Source: Gammaproteobacteria bacterium RIFCSPHIGHO2_12_FULL_63_22 (lineage in GTDB: Bacteria > Pseudomonadota > Gammaproteobacteria > Xanthomonadales > Xanthomonadaceae). Taken from it: a stretch of DNA of 49,063 nucleotides. The notes under the pieces are model-generated. The model was not told the DNA's origin, searched no databases, and saw nothing but the letters and a program-made list of their open reading frames with translations. The DNA lies in assembly GCA_001801685.1 (NCBI GenBank), contig MGYJ01000080.1, forward strand, positions 1 through 49,063, given 5' to 3'. The translations under genes and the position numbers were made by a program. Positions 7,109 through 14,807 of the stretch are shown here, in pieces; positions within the stretch are counted from its first letter, which is position 1; the number at the start of each line of letters is the position of its first letter.

Positions 7109-7485
7109 CCACCACCTCACAGCGGGCGCGGAGAGCACCTAAGATAATTCTGCGGGCTTCGCGGTGTGGACACCACTTCCGAGAAGACTGCACGTCATGC
7201 CTATCCGCATTGGAATGCACCGATGCGGAAATAGATCGGCTCCACGCCCAGATCGCCACCCTCGAAGCCGAAGCCCACGCACGCGGCAAGGCGGAAGGCT
7301 ACGCGCTGGCGAAAGCGGAGGATCGAGCGGTGGCGGCGGCTACCATTGCCGGGATCAAATGTGAGTGTGGAGAGCCTGCGACCACTAAATATGACGGCGA
7401 TGATTATTGCCGGAAGTGCGCAGAAGCCTGCGCTTGGCGCGACTTTGAGGAAGGCGACATGCCGGGAGGTTTTGGTGAGGGGTAA
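7105..7485 (+). CDS. Hypothetical protein with zinc ribbon
   Basis: A 126-residue protein. ATG at 7105 (ATGA overlap) is preferred to the in-frame GTG at 7090. N-terminal cysteines (CGHHFREDCTSCLSALEC), a central coiled coil (about residues 40-75), then a C-terminal zinc-ribbon pattern CECGEP...YCRKC. Probably a metal-binding nucleic-acid or protein interaction module. Function unknown. Confidence 0.65.
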   Translation: MTTTSQRARRAPKIILRASRCGHHFREDCTSCLSALECTDAEIDRLHAQIATLEAEAHARGKAEGYALAKAEDRAVAAATIAGIKCECGEPATTKYDGDDYCRKCAEACAWRDFEEGDMPGGFGEG

Positions 7486-7521
7486 ATTTGCCGCCGCAAT
7501 CGAGAAGATGGAGATGAAGGG

Positions 7522-7770
7522 ATGAAATACCTACCGATTGTATTCGTCGCAGCGCTGGGGTTGCTATGGGGACAGGCGCAGTACGTGCGCGGCTTTAATG
7601 CCGGTGCGGATACGTCGCTCTGTGTCGGAGAAAATATACTGCTGAAAACGCCCATAAAAGAAATCCCCGCTTGTCAGAATGCGGAGTCTGAACTTCACGG
7701 CGTCAACGGCAAGACAGTGCTGGCATGGCGTAAGATAGCCGGAGACGATGTGCGGGAGATAAAGCCATGA
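7522..7770 (+). CDS. Small exported or membrane-anchored protein
   Basis: An 82-residue protein behind GAAGGG. The N-terminus MKYLPIVFVAALGLLWGQAQ is a signal peptide or anchor; the remaining 60 residues hold two cysteines that could form a disulfide in the periplasm. Function unknown. It overlaps the next gene by ATGA. Confidence 0.6.
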   Translation: MKYLPIVFVAALGLLWGQAQYVRGFNAGADTSLCVGENILLKTPIKEIPACQNAESELHGVNGKTVLAWRKIAGDDVREIKP

Positions 7771-8108
7771 CAGACGAGATTAAATATATTGATCCTAGAG
7801 CGCTTGGGTCGATCACTTCCGGCATTCTCATGCTAGACGACTTTAGCAAGGTCCACGAAGCATTTGAGTGGGTGCTTGGCTATCCAGTTTGGACGCATGA
7901 ATTTCCCGCCCTTCAATCAGAGGCTACTGCGGCGATTGATGCTCAAATATCGGGAATGCCTCATGGCGCTGTTGCCAACTGGGAGAAAACTGCTGAGTTT
8001 TTGTTAAGGAAACACGGTCCCGCAGTTCCAATAAAACGCGGGTCTGGTGTTAGGGCGGTAGACCCGGTCACGACTGCCGAGCAGATTATGTTTGGACGCC
8101 AGCCATGA
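7767..8108 (+). CDS. DUF7736-type phage protein
   Basis: A 113-residue protein. The block TSGILMLDDFSKVHEAFEWVLGYPVWTHEF is typical of a small phage/prophage family that I recall as DUF7736. No catalytic residues are evident. ATGA overlaps on both sides keep it in the early operon. Confidence 0.65.
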   Translation: MTDEIKYIDPRALGSITSGILMLDDFSKVHEAFEWVLGYPVWTHEFPALQSEATAAIDAQISGMPHGAVANWEKTAEFLLRKHGPAVPIKRGSGVRAVDPVTTAEQIMFGRQP

Positions 8109-8554
8109 CGCATGAAGAGATCGCGGCGCTGCTGAAGGATATTGATATTCTCCATGTGTGGCCACAGTCTATTGCCGATCATCACGCAGACACCCTGGCC
8201 CCACGTCAGATTGAGAAGCTGTACGAAGTCGGTGTTGTTGCGACCTTAGCCACCACCGCCCTCCGCCAGCTTGTGGCTGAGAATGAGGGGGTAAGGGGGG
8301 CTTTGAGGGCCGAACGCCTAAAACCATGTCGCCACACGCGCACACTTGCCGAACAGCCAGACCGCGCAGATTTGAAAGCGTGGCAAGAGTCGCAAAGTGA
8401 GTGGCTTGACCCGACTATCCTTGGGATAGTCTCTGAATATGCCGCATGGCGAGACGACCATGACCAAGGCAAAACAACTGCGCTGAAATTGATCGCGAGA
8501 CGGGAAAGTTCTTCTGGAGACATCGCCCGCGCCGCCCTCGGAGAACAGCCATGA
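8105..8554 (+). CDS. Hypothetical early protein
   Basis: A 149-residue, mostly helical, charged protein overlapping its neighbours by 4 bp. Contains a basic stretch with Cys-Arg-His (KPCRHTRTL) and a long acidic helix. No family recognised. Confidence 0.6.
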   Translation: MTHEEIAALLKDIDILHVWPQSIADHHADTLAPRQIEKLYEVGVVATLATTALRQLVAENEGVRGALRAERLKPCRHTRTLAEQPDRADLKAWQESQSEWLDPTILGIVSEYAAWRDDHDQGKTTALKLIARRESSSGDIARAALGEQP

Positions 8555-8907
8555 CCGACCCGGCAACAGCGGCGACGATCCCGCACGAAAGCGGGGATTT
8601 CAGTATTGGCGGGTCTTTGTGGCCGGGCCTTTCAAAGCTCATAGAGGAATGCGGCGAGGTCCTACAGGTAGGCGGAAAACTGATTGGCAGTGAGGGTCGG
8701 ACCGACCACTGGTCCGGCGACCTTAACCAAATGCTTGTGGATGAACTTGGCGACCTTCTAGCCGCGCTCCGGTTCTTCATGGAGGCCAATAACATTGACA
8801 CCTCCTCCGTAGCCGCTCGCCAGCGCCGAAAACTCGCGGTGTTTTGGGAATGGCACAGACAGGGCCTCGCCGTCCGCGCAATCTTGCAGGAGCAATCCAA
8901 TGGTTGA
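8551..8907 (+). CDS. MazG-like nucleotide pyrophosphohydrolase
   Basis: A 118-residue all-alpha NTP pyrophosphohydrolase of the MazG/dUTPase-2 class, which hydrolyses nucleoside triphosphates to monophosphates. The metal-binding residues are visible as E32-E33-x-x-E36 (EECGE) and E65-x-x-D68 (DELGD). Phage MazG proteins may adjust nucleotide pools or lower the alarmone ppGpp; that role is not shown here. It overlaps both neighbours in the early operon. Confidence 0.8.
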   Translation: MTDPATAATIPHESGDFSIGGSLWPGLSKLIEECGEVLQVGGKLIGSEGRTDHWSGDLNQMLVDELGDLLAALRFFMEANNIDTSSVAARQRRKLAVFWEWHRQGLAVRAILQEQSNG

Positions 8908-9484
8908 AATAACACAGGCCGACCGGGAGGCTGCGTTAGCGCTTCGTCTGCATACGAGTAGTTTGTCAGCGTCGGATTATAGGGCAGTTGAGCATACGCG
9001 AGCCTTTCTGGCGGGCGAATGCGACGATTGGGAGAGTGTCCAAGCCTTCTCCCGTCACCGCATCGCCGCCGAGCAGCGCGCCCAAGCCGGGGGTGAGCCA
9101 ACGGATAGAAATGTTTACCGCTTGCAGCTTGCGTTGAAAGATGTTTGCGAAGCCTTGCGTTCATGCAGAGACCAATTCGATTTTTACGCAAAGGAACATG
9201 AGAAAGCGGGCAAGAGCGAGAAAGCCGCAACTAACCGCGCATACGCTGACTTGGCGACCCAAGCGCTCAAAAAGAAGATTGCTGCCAACCCACCCCAAGC
9301 CGACGCGGACAGGCTGCGGGAAGCGCTGAGGGGCTATGATAGGGCAAGTATCGATCATGCTCTTCAAGAGATAGATGCGCTTCGCGATGAGCTACCTTAC
9401 ACGATACCGAAGTACGTTGAGCCTGTACTTAAGAATACTGCATGGTTGCTTACCCGCATCGACGCCATACTGGGAGAGGGGTGA
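8900..9484 (+). CDS. Hypothetical helical protein
   Basis: A 194-residue, highly charged, largely alpha-helical protein. The central part (QFDFYAKEHEKAGKSEKAATNRAYADLATQALKKK) looks like a coiled coil. It overlaps the MazG-like gene by 8 bp. No motif recognised. Confidence 0.65.
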   Translation: MVEITQADREAALALRLHTSSLSASDYRAVEHTRAFLAGECDDWESVQAFSRHRIAAEQRAQAGGEPTDRNVYRLQLALKDVCEALRSCRDQFDFYAKEHEKAGKSEKAATNRAYADLATQALKKKIAANPPQADADRLREALRGYDRASIDHALQEIDALRDELPYTIPKYVEPVLKNTAWLLTRIDAILGEG

Positions 9485-9765
9485 TGGGCGACTATCTCAA
9501 TGGCTTCACGCCGGACATCGAATGCAAACGATGTGATGGCAACGGCTGGATACCCAAGCGCTGGGGCTTCAACAGCAGGGTGCAGTTGACCGAGGAAGAC
9601 TGCCCGGACTGCTGCGGTCATGGCTGGCGTCCGATGACACAGGACGAGATTGATGACGCTGCGGCAGATGCATTCTCCGACATGTGCGAAGGTGAGCCAC
9701 CGCTGAGCGCGGACGAGCGCCATCAGGCAGCGTGGAAGCAGAAACAGGAATTGAGACGTGGCTGA
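9484..9765 (+). CDS. Small DnaJ-type zinc-knuckle protein
   Basis: A 93-residue protein; the ATG at 9484 overlaps the previous stop by one base. Two knuckles, CKRCDGNGW and CPDCCGHGW, match the CxxCxGxG repeats of the DnaJ zinc finger, giving one zinc site. The C-terminal half is acidic. Possibly a protein or nucleic-acid adaptor; function unknown. Confidence 0.7.
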   Translation: MGDYLNGFTPDIECKRCDGNGWIPKRWGFNSRVQLTEEDCPDCCGHGWRPMTQDEIDDAAADAFSDMCEGEPPLSADERHQAAWKQKQELRRG

Positions 9766-10066
9766 CGACCCGCACAACACCATGATGGAGCGCAAGCCCT
9801 ATCGCCCGTCGAATGGATCTGAGGGCGAAGCCTTCATGTGCACTTGGTGTGCCAAGTGTGAGCGCGACCGCGCCCACCGCGAGGACTGGTCCGTCGATGG
9901 ATGTCCGATCATCGTCGCCACCATGGCGCTGGTAATCGACGACCCAGACTACCCCAAGGAATGGGTCTATGGCGCAACGGGATACCCAATCTGCACCGCA
10001 TTTACCGTCTCGCCCGACCATCCTGAGCCGCTCGATCACAACGCTGTTGTGAGGCCACTACTATGA
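9758..10066 (+). CDS. Hypothetical Cys-containing phage protein
   Basis: A 102-residue protein starting at GTG within an 8-bp overlap. YRPSNGSEGEAFMCTWCAKCERD is characteristic of a small protein common in alphaproteobacterial phages, with CTWCAKC as a likely metal site plus later cysteines (GCPI, ICTAF). Function unknown. Confidence 0.7.
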   Translation: MADDPHNTMMERKPYRPSNGSEGEAFMCTWCAKCERDRAHREDWSVDGCPIIVATMALVIDDPDYPKEWVYGATGYPICTAFTVSPDHPEPLDHNAVVRPLL

Positions 10067-10107
10067 GCGCCGCCAGCAACGTCCGCGCCGGAATGTGGGA
10101 GGGGTAG

Positions 10108-10425
10108 ATGACGGCGCTTCCCGACATCGCCCGGCACTGGCTGTCCCAAACCGAGAAGGGGAAGGGCATCAGACTTGACGCCGATGCAATGGACATACTC
10201 AATGCGATTGGATTCGGCGAACTGCTCGCCACGGAAGCCGCGAAGTACCAGAGGGAACAATGCCGAAACAGAAGCGCGCGAAACCGATCTATCAGAGGGG
10301 AGAGTTCAGGCTCTACCCGCGCCCCGGCCGAAGCCATGAAATCATCTGGTATGACGAGGATCGAAAGCGGGAAAGAAGCATTAGCGCGGGCACGACAGAC
10401 GAGCGTGAAGCCAAGGCGCGATTAG
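10108..10425 (+). CDS. Small protein overlapping integrase; excisionase candidate by position
   Basis: A 105-residue ORF starting after GGGAGGGG. Its first 52 residues (MTALPDIARHWLSQTEKGKG, LDADAMDILNAIGFGELLATEAAK) look like a genuine conserved small protein, while the last half runs out of frame through 166 bp of the integrase gene and has biased composition. Position directly upstream of int is where excisionases are found, but no winged-helix signature is clear. Whether the overlapping tail is functional is uncertain. Confidence 0.5.
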   Translation: MTALPDIARHWLSQTEKGKGIRLDADAMDILNAIGFGELLATEAAKYQREQCRNRSARNRSIRGESSGSTRAPAEAMKSSGMTRIESGKEALARARQTSVKPRRD

Positions 10426-11435
10426 ATAACGAGTATGTCGCCAGGCACGGCGGCATCAGGACGTGCCCGGCCTGCGGGCAGGCGATCAATCAGAAAGGCG
10501 AGTTCGTGACCGTTCTCATCGCCAACTACAAGGAGACAAAGCCGTCGGGCGATGCGATCCACCCGCGCCTCGATCACGTTCTCCTGTTCATTGAGGAGAC
10601 GAGCCGGGCGAACGATACCGTCGAATCGGTCGACAAGGCGTGGGCGTCGGACTTCCGGCAATGGATGGCCGGGCGAACAGACAGGGTGCGATCCCCCAGC
10701 ACGATCGAGAACAGCCTGATCCAGTTGGCTGCCGCGATCCGCTTCGGCGGGGTAGAGCCGGGCTTCACGACGATCCCGACGAGCGAGGTTAACCGGACGC
10801 CGCAGTACCGCGCCGACATCAAGACGCTCGCCGCCATGTTCCGCTATGCGCTGGAGCCGAAGAAGAAGCGCGACAACCTGCTGCGCTACCTGCGCGCCGC
10901 CGTCGCCACATGGGCCCGGCCGGACGCCATCTACGACATCAGCACAGATCCGAAGCGCCACCAGTGGCATTCCCGCGCGCGCGTGCTGGCGCTCAATCCG
11001 CTGGGCCGGAAACAGACCCGCAAGTATCGCGCCACCATCCCCGTCGCACGCCAGTTCGCGCCGCACCTGGATGAGGCCAAGGGCTTCTACCTCCCCGTCG
11101 ACAGCATCCGGTCGGCATGGGAGGCAATGGCCGACGAGATCGGACTACCCAAAGAGGGAGAGGCTGGCACGAAGCTGATCCGCCGATCTGTGGCGCAGAT
11201 CGCGCGGGCGAGGCTGGGCGAGGAGCATTGGGCTCAGGGCCGCATGATGCTGGGCCACCACAAGGCGTCGACGAGCGATATTTATGCGCTGTTCGACCCT
11301 GCCAATCTGGGCCGCGCATTGGCGGTGACGGAGGCAATTATCGACGAGATCGAGGCGTTGGCCACCGGAAGTTACCGCGCCGATACCGCACAGGCCGACA
11401 ACGTCATTTCGATAGGAGTTGCCAAAAATGGCTGA
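10260..11435 (+). CDS. int: Tyrosine-recombinase integrase
   Basis: A 391-residue site-specific recombinase expected to integrate the phage at attP/attB. The catalytic domain shows the first Arg (R220 in TWARPDA), the second Arg cluster (R308/R309 in KLIRRS; the usual H-x-x-R is weakly matched), the histidine block LGHHKAST (H333/H334), and the nucleophile Y342 in DIYALF. Residues 69-80 (CPACGQAINQ) hold a CxxC pair. Length fits the family. It ends 17 bp before a tRNA-derived attP core, the classical int-attP order. Confidence 0.9.
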   Translation: MPKQKRAKPIYQRGEFRLYPRPGRSHEIIWYDEDRKRERSISAGTTDEREAKARLDNEYVARHGGIRTCPACGQAINQKGEFVTVLIANYKETKPSGDAIHPRLDHVLLFIEETSRANDTVESVDKAWASDFRQWMAGRTDRVRSPSTIENSLIQLAAAIRFGGVEPGFTTIPTSEVNRTPQYRADIKTLAAMFRYALEPKKKRDNLLRYLRAAVATWARPDAIYDISTDPKRHQWHSRARVLALNPLGRKQTRKYRATIPVARQFAPHLDEAKGFYLPVDSIRSAWEAMADEIGLPKEGEAGTKLIRRSVAQIARARLGEEHWAQGRMMLGHHKASTSDIYALFDPANLGRALAVTEAIIDEIEALATGSYRADTAQADNVISIGVAKNG

Positions 11436-11451
11436 AATGCTGGGAGGAAAA

Positions 11452-11496
11452 TGGTGGGCGTGGCAAGGATTGAACTTGCGACCCCTGCGATGTCAA
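11452..11496 (-). other. attP: attP core: 3' end of a tRNA-Val(GAC)
   Basis: On the minus strand this reads as the 3' part of a tRNA: anticodon loop TTGACAT (anticodon GAC), stem CGCAG, variable GGGTC, a perfect T-arm GCAAG-TTCAATC-CTTGC, acceptor strand CACGCCC and ACCA. No 5' half is present: the sequence upstream lacks the matching acceptor GGGCGTG, so this is not a functional tRNA gene. It is the identity block that would restore a host tRNA-Val gene after integration. The 5' anticodon strand is nearly kept too (CTTCG for expected CTGCG). Confidence 0.85.
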
Positions 11497-11627
11497 CGAA
11501 GCGCCTTATCGCGTTTCGCGCAGAAAACCGCCACTTCTGACAATCTGAATAGCGGAACGGGCGGGGAACAAACCCGATTCGCGAGGCCGGTTTACCGCGC
11601 GCTTACCGCGACCCCCGGACCCCGCCC

Positions 11628-12797
11628 ATGACGGCGGCTCCCGGCATGAGGGTGGTGGATCTGTTTTCAGCCGCTGCGGGTGGCTGGTCGCTGGGAATGC
11701 ACCGCGCTGGCTTCACCACCATTGCCGCGTGCGAGGCCGTCGAATGGCGCCGCATCCTCTATGCGCAAAACAATCCGGGGGTTCCGATTTATGAAGATGT
11801 CCGCACTCTCACCGCAGAGCGACTTTTGCGAGATATTGGAGAGCTTCCATCCATCATCGTCGGATCGCCGCCATGCCAGGACATCAGCAGCGCCAACACC
11901 AAAGGCAAAGGCGTCGAAGGCGAAAGGTCCGGCCTCTTCTTTGAAGCCATCCGCATCATCGGAGAGTGCCGCCCTCGTTGGTTCGCTCTTGAGAACAGCG
12001 CTAATATCCGAACTCGGGGCGCTGACGCCGTGCTCGCTGCACTGGAAGACATCGGCTACGCCTGCTGGCCGCTCGTGGTACGTGCTTCGGACATCGGAGC
12101 CAACCACGAACGGCCCCGGTCATGGCTCATCGGATGCGACCTCGGGCAGGTTGGGAACACCAACATCGAACGCGGCGCCGCGCGGGTCAGTCCTGCGGCG
12201 CGAGAAGGGCGCGATGCATTCGAAACAGGACAACTTCGACCGGACTCCGAGCCCCGGCGAGATTGTTCACTTCATGCTGCCGACGCCGGTTGTTCAATCC
12301 CAGCAGGGCGGGATGCGATGGGAAGGCGGAGCCGGGGGCAGGAAGGTCCTGAAGGAATCCGGCCTGATGGACGTGATGCGCGAGAAACTCCCGACCCCGA
12401 CCAAGCGGGACAAGCGGATGGATGCATGGTCGCCAGCCTACGACAAGAGAAAATCGCCGACGATGGACGCGGTGATGGATGGAGCGCTGACCGATCGGGC
12501 ATCGGACAAGTGGCAGTATGCGCGGGAGATCGCGGCGATCCTGACCGAGCATGGCCTCTCTGGAGCCTCGATGACCTTGCCGCTCGTTTACGGCTGGATG
12601 CTCGGATTCCCGCCCGGCTGGCTGGAACGCGCGTTGCTGTCGGCGGTCCAAGAGGGATTTCTGCCGCAAGTCTCATCGTCGAAGCCTACGGGGACGCGGT
12701 AGTGCCGCAGATCCCTGAGGCTATCGGACGCGCGATCCTGCGGGTGGAGCGCGCCATGTCTGCACTAACACAGCCCGCGCGGGCGGAGGAGGGGTGA
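11628..12797 (+). CDS. C5-cytosine DNA methyltransferase, conserved blocks split over two frames
   Basis: A 389-residue frame carrying the core motifs of C5 methyltransferases: I (DLFSAAAGGWSLG, residues 11-23), IV with catalytic C83 (GSPPCQD), VI (ENS, 122-124) and VIII (ERPRSWLIG, 161-169). The end, EAYGDAVVPQIPEAIGRAI, is the family C-terminal motif. Between about 12150 and 12640, however, family-like sequence appears in the +1 frame instead (LGTPTSNAAPRGS, KLPTPTKRD, YGWMLGFPPGWLERAL). The gene therefore seems to carry two compensating frame changes. It probably modifies phage DNA against restriction. It lies just past attP. Confidence 0.75.
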   Translation: MTAAPGMRVVDLFSAAAGGWSLGMHRAGFTTIAACEAVEWRRILYAQNNPGVPIYEDVRTLTAERLLRDIGELPSIIVGSPPCQDISSANTKGKGVEGERSGLFFEAIRIIGECRPRWFALENSANIRTRGADAVLAALEDIGYACWPLVVRASDIGANHERPRSWLIGCDLGQVGNTNIERGAARVSPAAREGRDAFETGQLRPDSEPRRDCSLHAADAGCSIPAGRDAMGRRSRGQEGPEGIRPDGRDARETPDPDQAGQADGCMVASLRQEKIADDGRGDGWSADRSGIGQVAVCAGDRGDPDRAWPLWSLDDLAARLRLDARIPARLAGTRVAVGGPRGISAASLIVEAYGDAVVPQIPEAIGRAILRVERAMSALTQPARAEEG

Positions 12798-13084
12798 TGT
12801 GCATCGGAAAGCCGGAATGCCAGCGGTGCGAAACGTGCGGACTGAGGAAATACCAATTTTGGGTTGGAACCGTCATGCACAATCGCGGGTGCCCTTGGGG
12901 GTATGGGCAGATGAATGAATGCCCAGACGCCGTAAACACCGCGCGGATGATCCATCGGGCGACGAGCGACGGCGCTTTTGCGACCGCAACTGGCCAGGCG
13001 TTTTGCGCGCAAATGGCCGCATCTGGGGTCGACCTGAACGAACCTCAGATCGAATGGATACCTTCCCCCACCACAGAGGAGTGA
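12797..13084 (+). CDS. Cys-rich hypothetical protein
   Basis: A 95-residue protein; ATG at 12797 overlaps the methyltransferase stop by one base. The N-terminus MCIGKPECQRCETCGLRK has the CxxC-CxxC spacing of a zinc knuckle, with more cysteines at GCPWG and NECPD. Function unknown. Confidence 0.6.
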   Translation: MCIGKPECQRCETCGLRKYQFWVGTVMHNRGCPWGYGQMNECPDAVNTARMIHRATSDGAFATATGQAFCAQMAASGVDLNEPQIEWIPSPTTEE

Positions 13085-13282
13085 ATGATGCAGGGTAAAG
13101 GCGATCCGATCCTGACACCACGCCGTGCACCGATGTCGCTGCGTCACACCGGCTTTCACCCCAGCGATCCAGACTGGACCGAGGGACGGGGCATAGCGAT
13201 CCGCGAGGCCAACGCTCAGGCGCGGAAAGACACGTTCGTTATGCGCCGCGCAACTTACACCAAGGAGACCACCGATGCCTAA
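13085..13282 (+). CDS. Small hypothetical protein
   Basis: A 65-residue basic protein that starts immediately after the previous stop and overlaps the ASCH gene by 8 bp. No motif recognised. Confidence 0.5.
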   Translation: MMQGKGDPILTPRRAPMSLRHTGFHPSDPDWTEGRGIAIREANAQARKDTFVMRRATYTKETTDA

Positions 13283-13706
13283 GCCAACACCAGAGGAAAT
13301 CGCCCGGATCGCGGAGCGTGTGGATCGCGGCGAGATCAAGGCGCTGTCGATCAAGCAGCCATATCCGCATCACATCTTTCACGACTGCAAGGATGTCGAA
13401 AATCGCGACTGGCCTACAAAGGGCCGGGGGTGGTTCATCATTCATGCCGGCGTATCGAAATCGGAATGCGCACCATCTCAATACGATCTGCCGCGTGGTG
13501 GCGTGGTCGGCATGGCGCGCATTGTTGATTGCGTCGAACAGATGGACAGCGACTGGTTCTTTGGCCGCTATGGTTTCGTCCTGCGCGACGCATTCCCGCT
13601 GCCGTTGATCCCGTGCAGGGGGCAACTTGGGTTCTTCCGGTTGCCTGACGATGTTCTGGCGGCCACGGCAAGCACCCTCCGCGCCCACCTTCAGGAGCGC
13701 GGGTGA
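13275..13706 (+). CDS. ASCH-domain protein
   Basis: A 143-residue protein. ALSIKQPYPHHIFHDCKDVENRDWPTKGRGWFIIHAG followed by GGVVGMARIVDCVE is the ASCH fold signature (lysine in SIKQPY, ENR and the GW-IHAG strand). ASCH/EVE-like domains bind nucleic acids or modified nucleosides. It lies in the methyltransferase cluster downstream of attP, so a role in DNA or RNA modification biology is possible but unproven. Confidence 0.8.
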   Translation: MPKPTPEEIARIAERVDRGEIKALSIKQPYPHHIFHDCKDVENRDWPTKGRGWFIIHAGVSKSECAPSQYDLPRGGVVGMARIVDCVEQMDSDWFFGRYGFVLRDAFPLPLIPCRGQLGFFRLPDDVLAATASTLRAHLQERG

Positions 13707-13831
13707 TGGCGGCACTCATCGTCCTGCTATGTATGGTGGCCTTTGCGTGCGGCACGGCGGCAGGCTTTCTCTTGGAGAGGAAGAGACCTAGCCGCCACTA
13801 CTGCACAAGGTGCGCCAGGAGAATGCCATGA
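13706..13831 (+). CDS. Very small membrane protein
   Basis: A 41-residue ORF: an N-terminal transmembrane helix (ALIVLLCMVAFACGTAAGFLL) followed by a basic tail with HYCTRCARR. It overlaps the ASCH gene by one base. Function unknown. Confidence 0.45.
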   Translation: MAALIVLLCMVAFACGTAAGFLLERKRPSRHYCTRCARRMP

Positions 13832-13884
13832 CCCGCGAGCAAGCAGCCCGCCAAGCCCTCACCCCGCCAGACTTCCCTCAATAA
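13828..13884 (+). CDS. Tiny ORF at the end of the plus unit
   Basis: An 18-codon ORF (MTREQAARQALTPPDFPQ) coupled by ATGA to the preceding gene. It converges on and overlaps the stop of the minus-strand beta-helix gene by 7 bp. It may be a real micropeptide or chance. No intrinsic terminator is visible between the two converging units. Confidence 0.25.
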   Translation: MTREQAARQALTPPDFPQ

Positions 13885-14807
13885 TCGTACAGCGGCGGCC
13901 TCGCCCCGTTGACGTTGCCGGAGATCGTGCAGCGCAGGCAGTTGGTCGTCCGCACCTGCGTCATCCAGCGCGCACCCTTCGGCGTCCGGGCGATGTTGTT
14001 CGTCACGGTGCAATCGCGGCAATCGCTGATCACCACGCCGCTCGGCCTGGGCCCCGCCGCCGCGTTGCCGTCGATCACGATCCGGTCGAACCCGCCATCG
14101 TTCACGCCGTTACGGACGTGGTTGAACCCGGTGAAGCCTTGCAGGTCGCCAATCGACGAATTCCCGCGCAGGGTCACGTCTGCGGTCGGTGTTGACCCGG
14201 CCACGCTCCACAGCTGGATGCAGTCCGGATGCGCGTCTCCGGTGATGAACGCATAGCATTTGCTGTTCGTCACGGTGACCCGCTGGCTGGCGGCGATGTT
14301 GATCCCGTCGATCCGCCCGCCCGAAATGTCGGCCTTGTCAATGGCGATGTCCTGCGACTTGCTGAGCACGATTCCGCGCAGGTTGTCGACCAGCACCGGC
14401 GCGTTGAAGGTCAGCCGCTTGCTGTTCAGTACATAAACGCCATAGCCAGACGCTGCGGTGCCCATCGCGCCCTTGTAGACGCCGCCGTTGACGATCCAGC
14501 CCGCCGACCCCTTGAACTGGAGCTTCAGCAACGCCTTGCCCGCGTTGATCGTCACCGGGGCCGTGTGCACCCGGTTCGTGATGGCGAGGGTGCCGTAATC
14601 GACCCCGTCGGCAAGGGTGATGACCGCGCCGTCCTTCGCGCCGTCGATAGCCGCCTGAGCACCCGCCACGGGCGTGACGGGGGCCGCAACTGGAACCGGC
14701 GCAGGGGCCGGTGCGGGCGCGGGCGTGACGACTGGCGCGGGAGCCTCCGCGATGGGAACGCACGGTGCCGTGGTCAGGGCGGCGGCGAGCAAAAGCATCT
14801 TGATCAT
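13878..14807 (-). CDS. Exported right-handed beta-helix protein
   Basis: A 309-residue protein with a signal peptide (MIKMLLLAAALTTAPCVPIA), a Pro/Ala linker (residues about 22-46) and a body typical of parallel beta-helices (GAVITLADGVDYGTLAI, NGGVYKGAM, GIVLSKSQDIAIDKADISGG, RIDGINIAASQRVTVTNSKC, DCTVTNNIAR). Such folds occur in pectate lyases and depolymerases; no catalytic set is identified. It is the last gene of the late operon, overlapping the o-spanin gene by ATGA. A signal peptide is unusual for a virion protein, so it may act in the periplasm or after lysis, or be a conversion factor. Confidence 0.7.
   Translation of the reverse strand: MIKMLLLAAALTTAPCVPIAEAPAPVVTPAPAPAPAPVPVAAPVTPVAGAQAAIDGAKDGAVITLADGVDYGTLAITNRVHTAPVTINAGKALLKLQFKGSAGWIVNGGVYKGAMGTAASGYGVYVLNSKRLTFNAPVLVDNLRGIVLSKSQDIAIDKADISGGRIDGINIAASQRVTVTNSKCYAFITGDAHPDCIQLWSVAGSTPTADVTLRGNSSIGDLQGFTGFNHVRNGVNDGGFDRIVIDGNAAAGPRPSGVVISDCRDCTVTNNIARTPKGARWMTQVRTTNCLRCTISGNVNGARPPLYDY

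Noticed and set aside
10063-10107. 14-codon ORF (MSAASNVRAGMWEG)
   Set aside because: Too short to support from sequence alone, although it is coupled to the preceding stop.
11452-11496. Functional phage tRNA gene
   Set aside because: The 5' half (acceptor, D-arm) is missing; only the 3' identity segment is present.
11419-11631. ORF reading through the attP region
   Set aside because: It consists mostly of antisense tRNA sequence and has no Shine-Dalgarno or protein-like composition.
13832-13900. Bidirectional terminator between the converging units
   Set aside because: No stem with a T-tract is visible on either strand.
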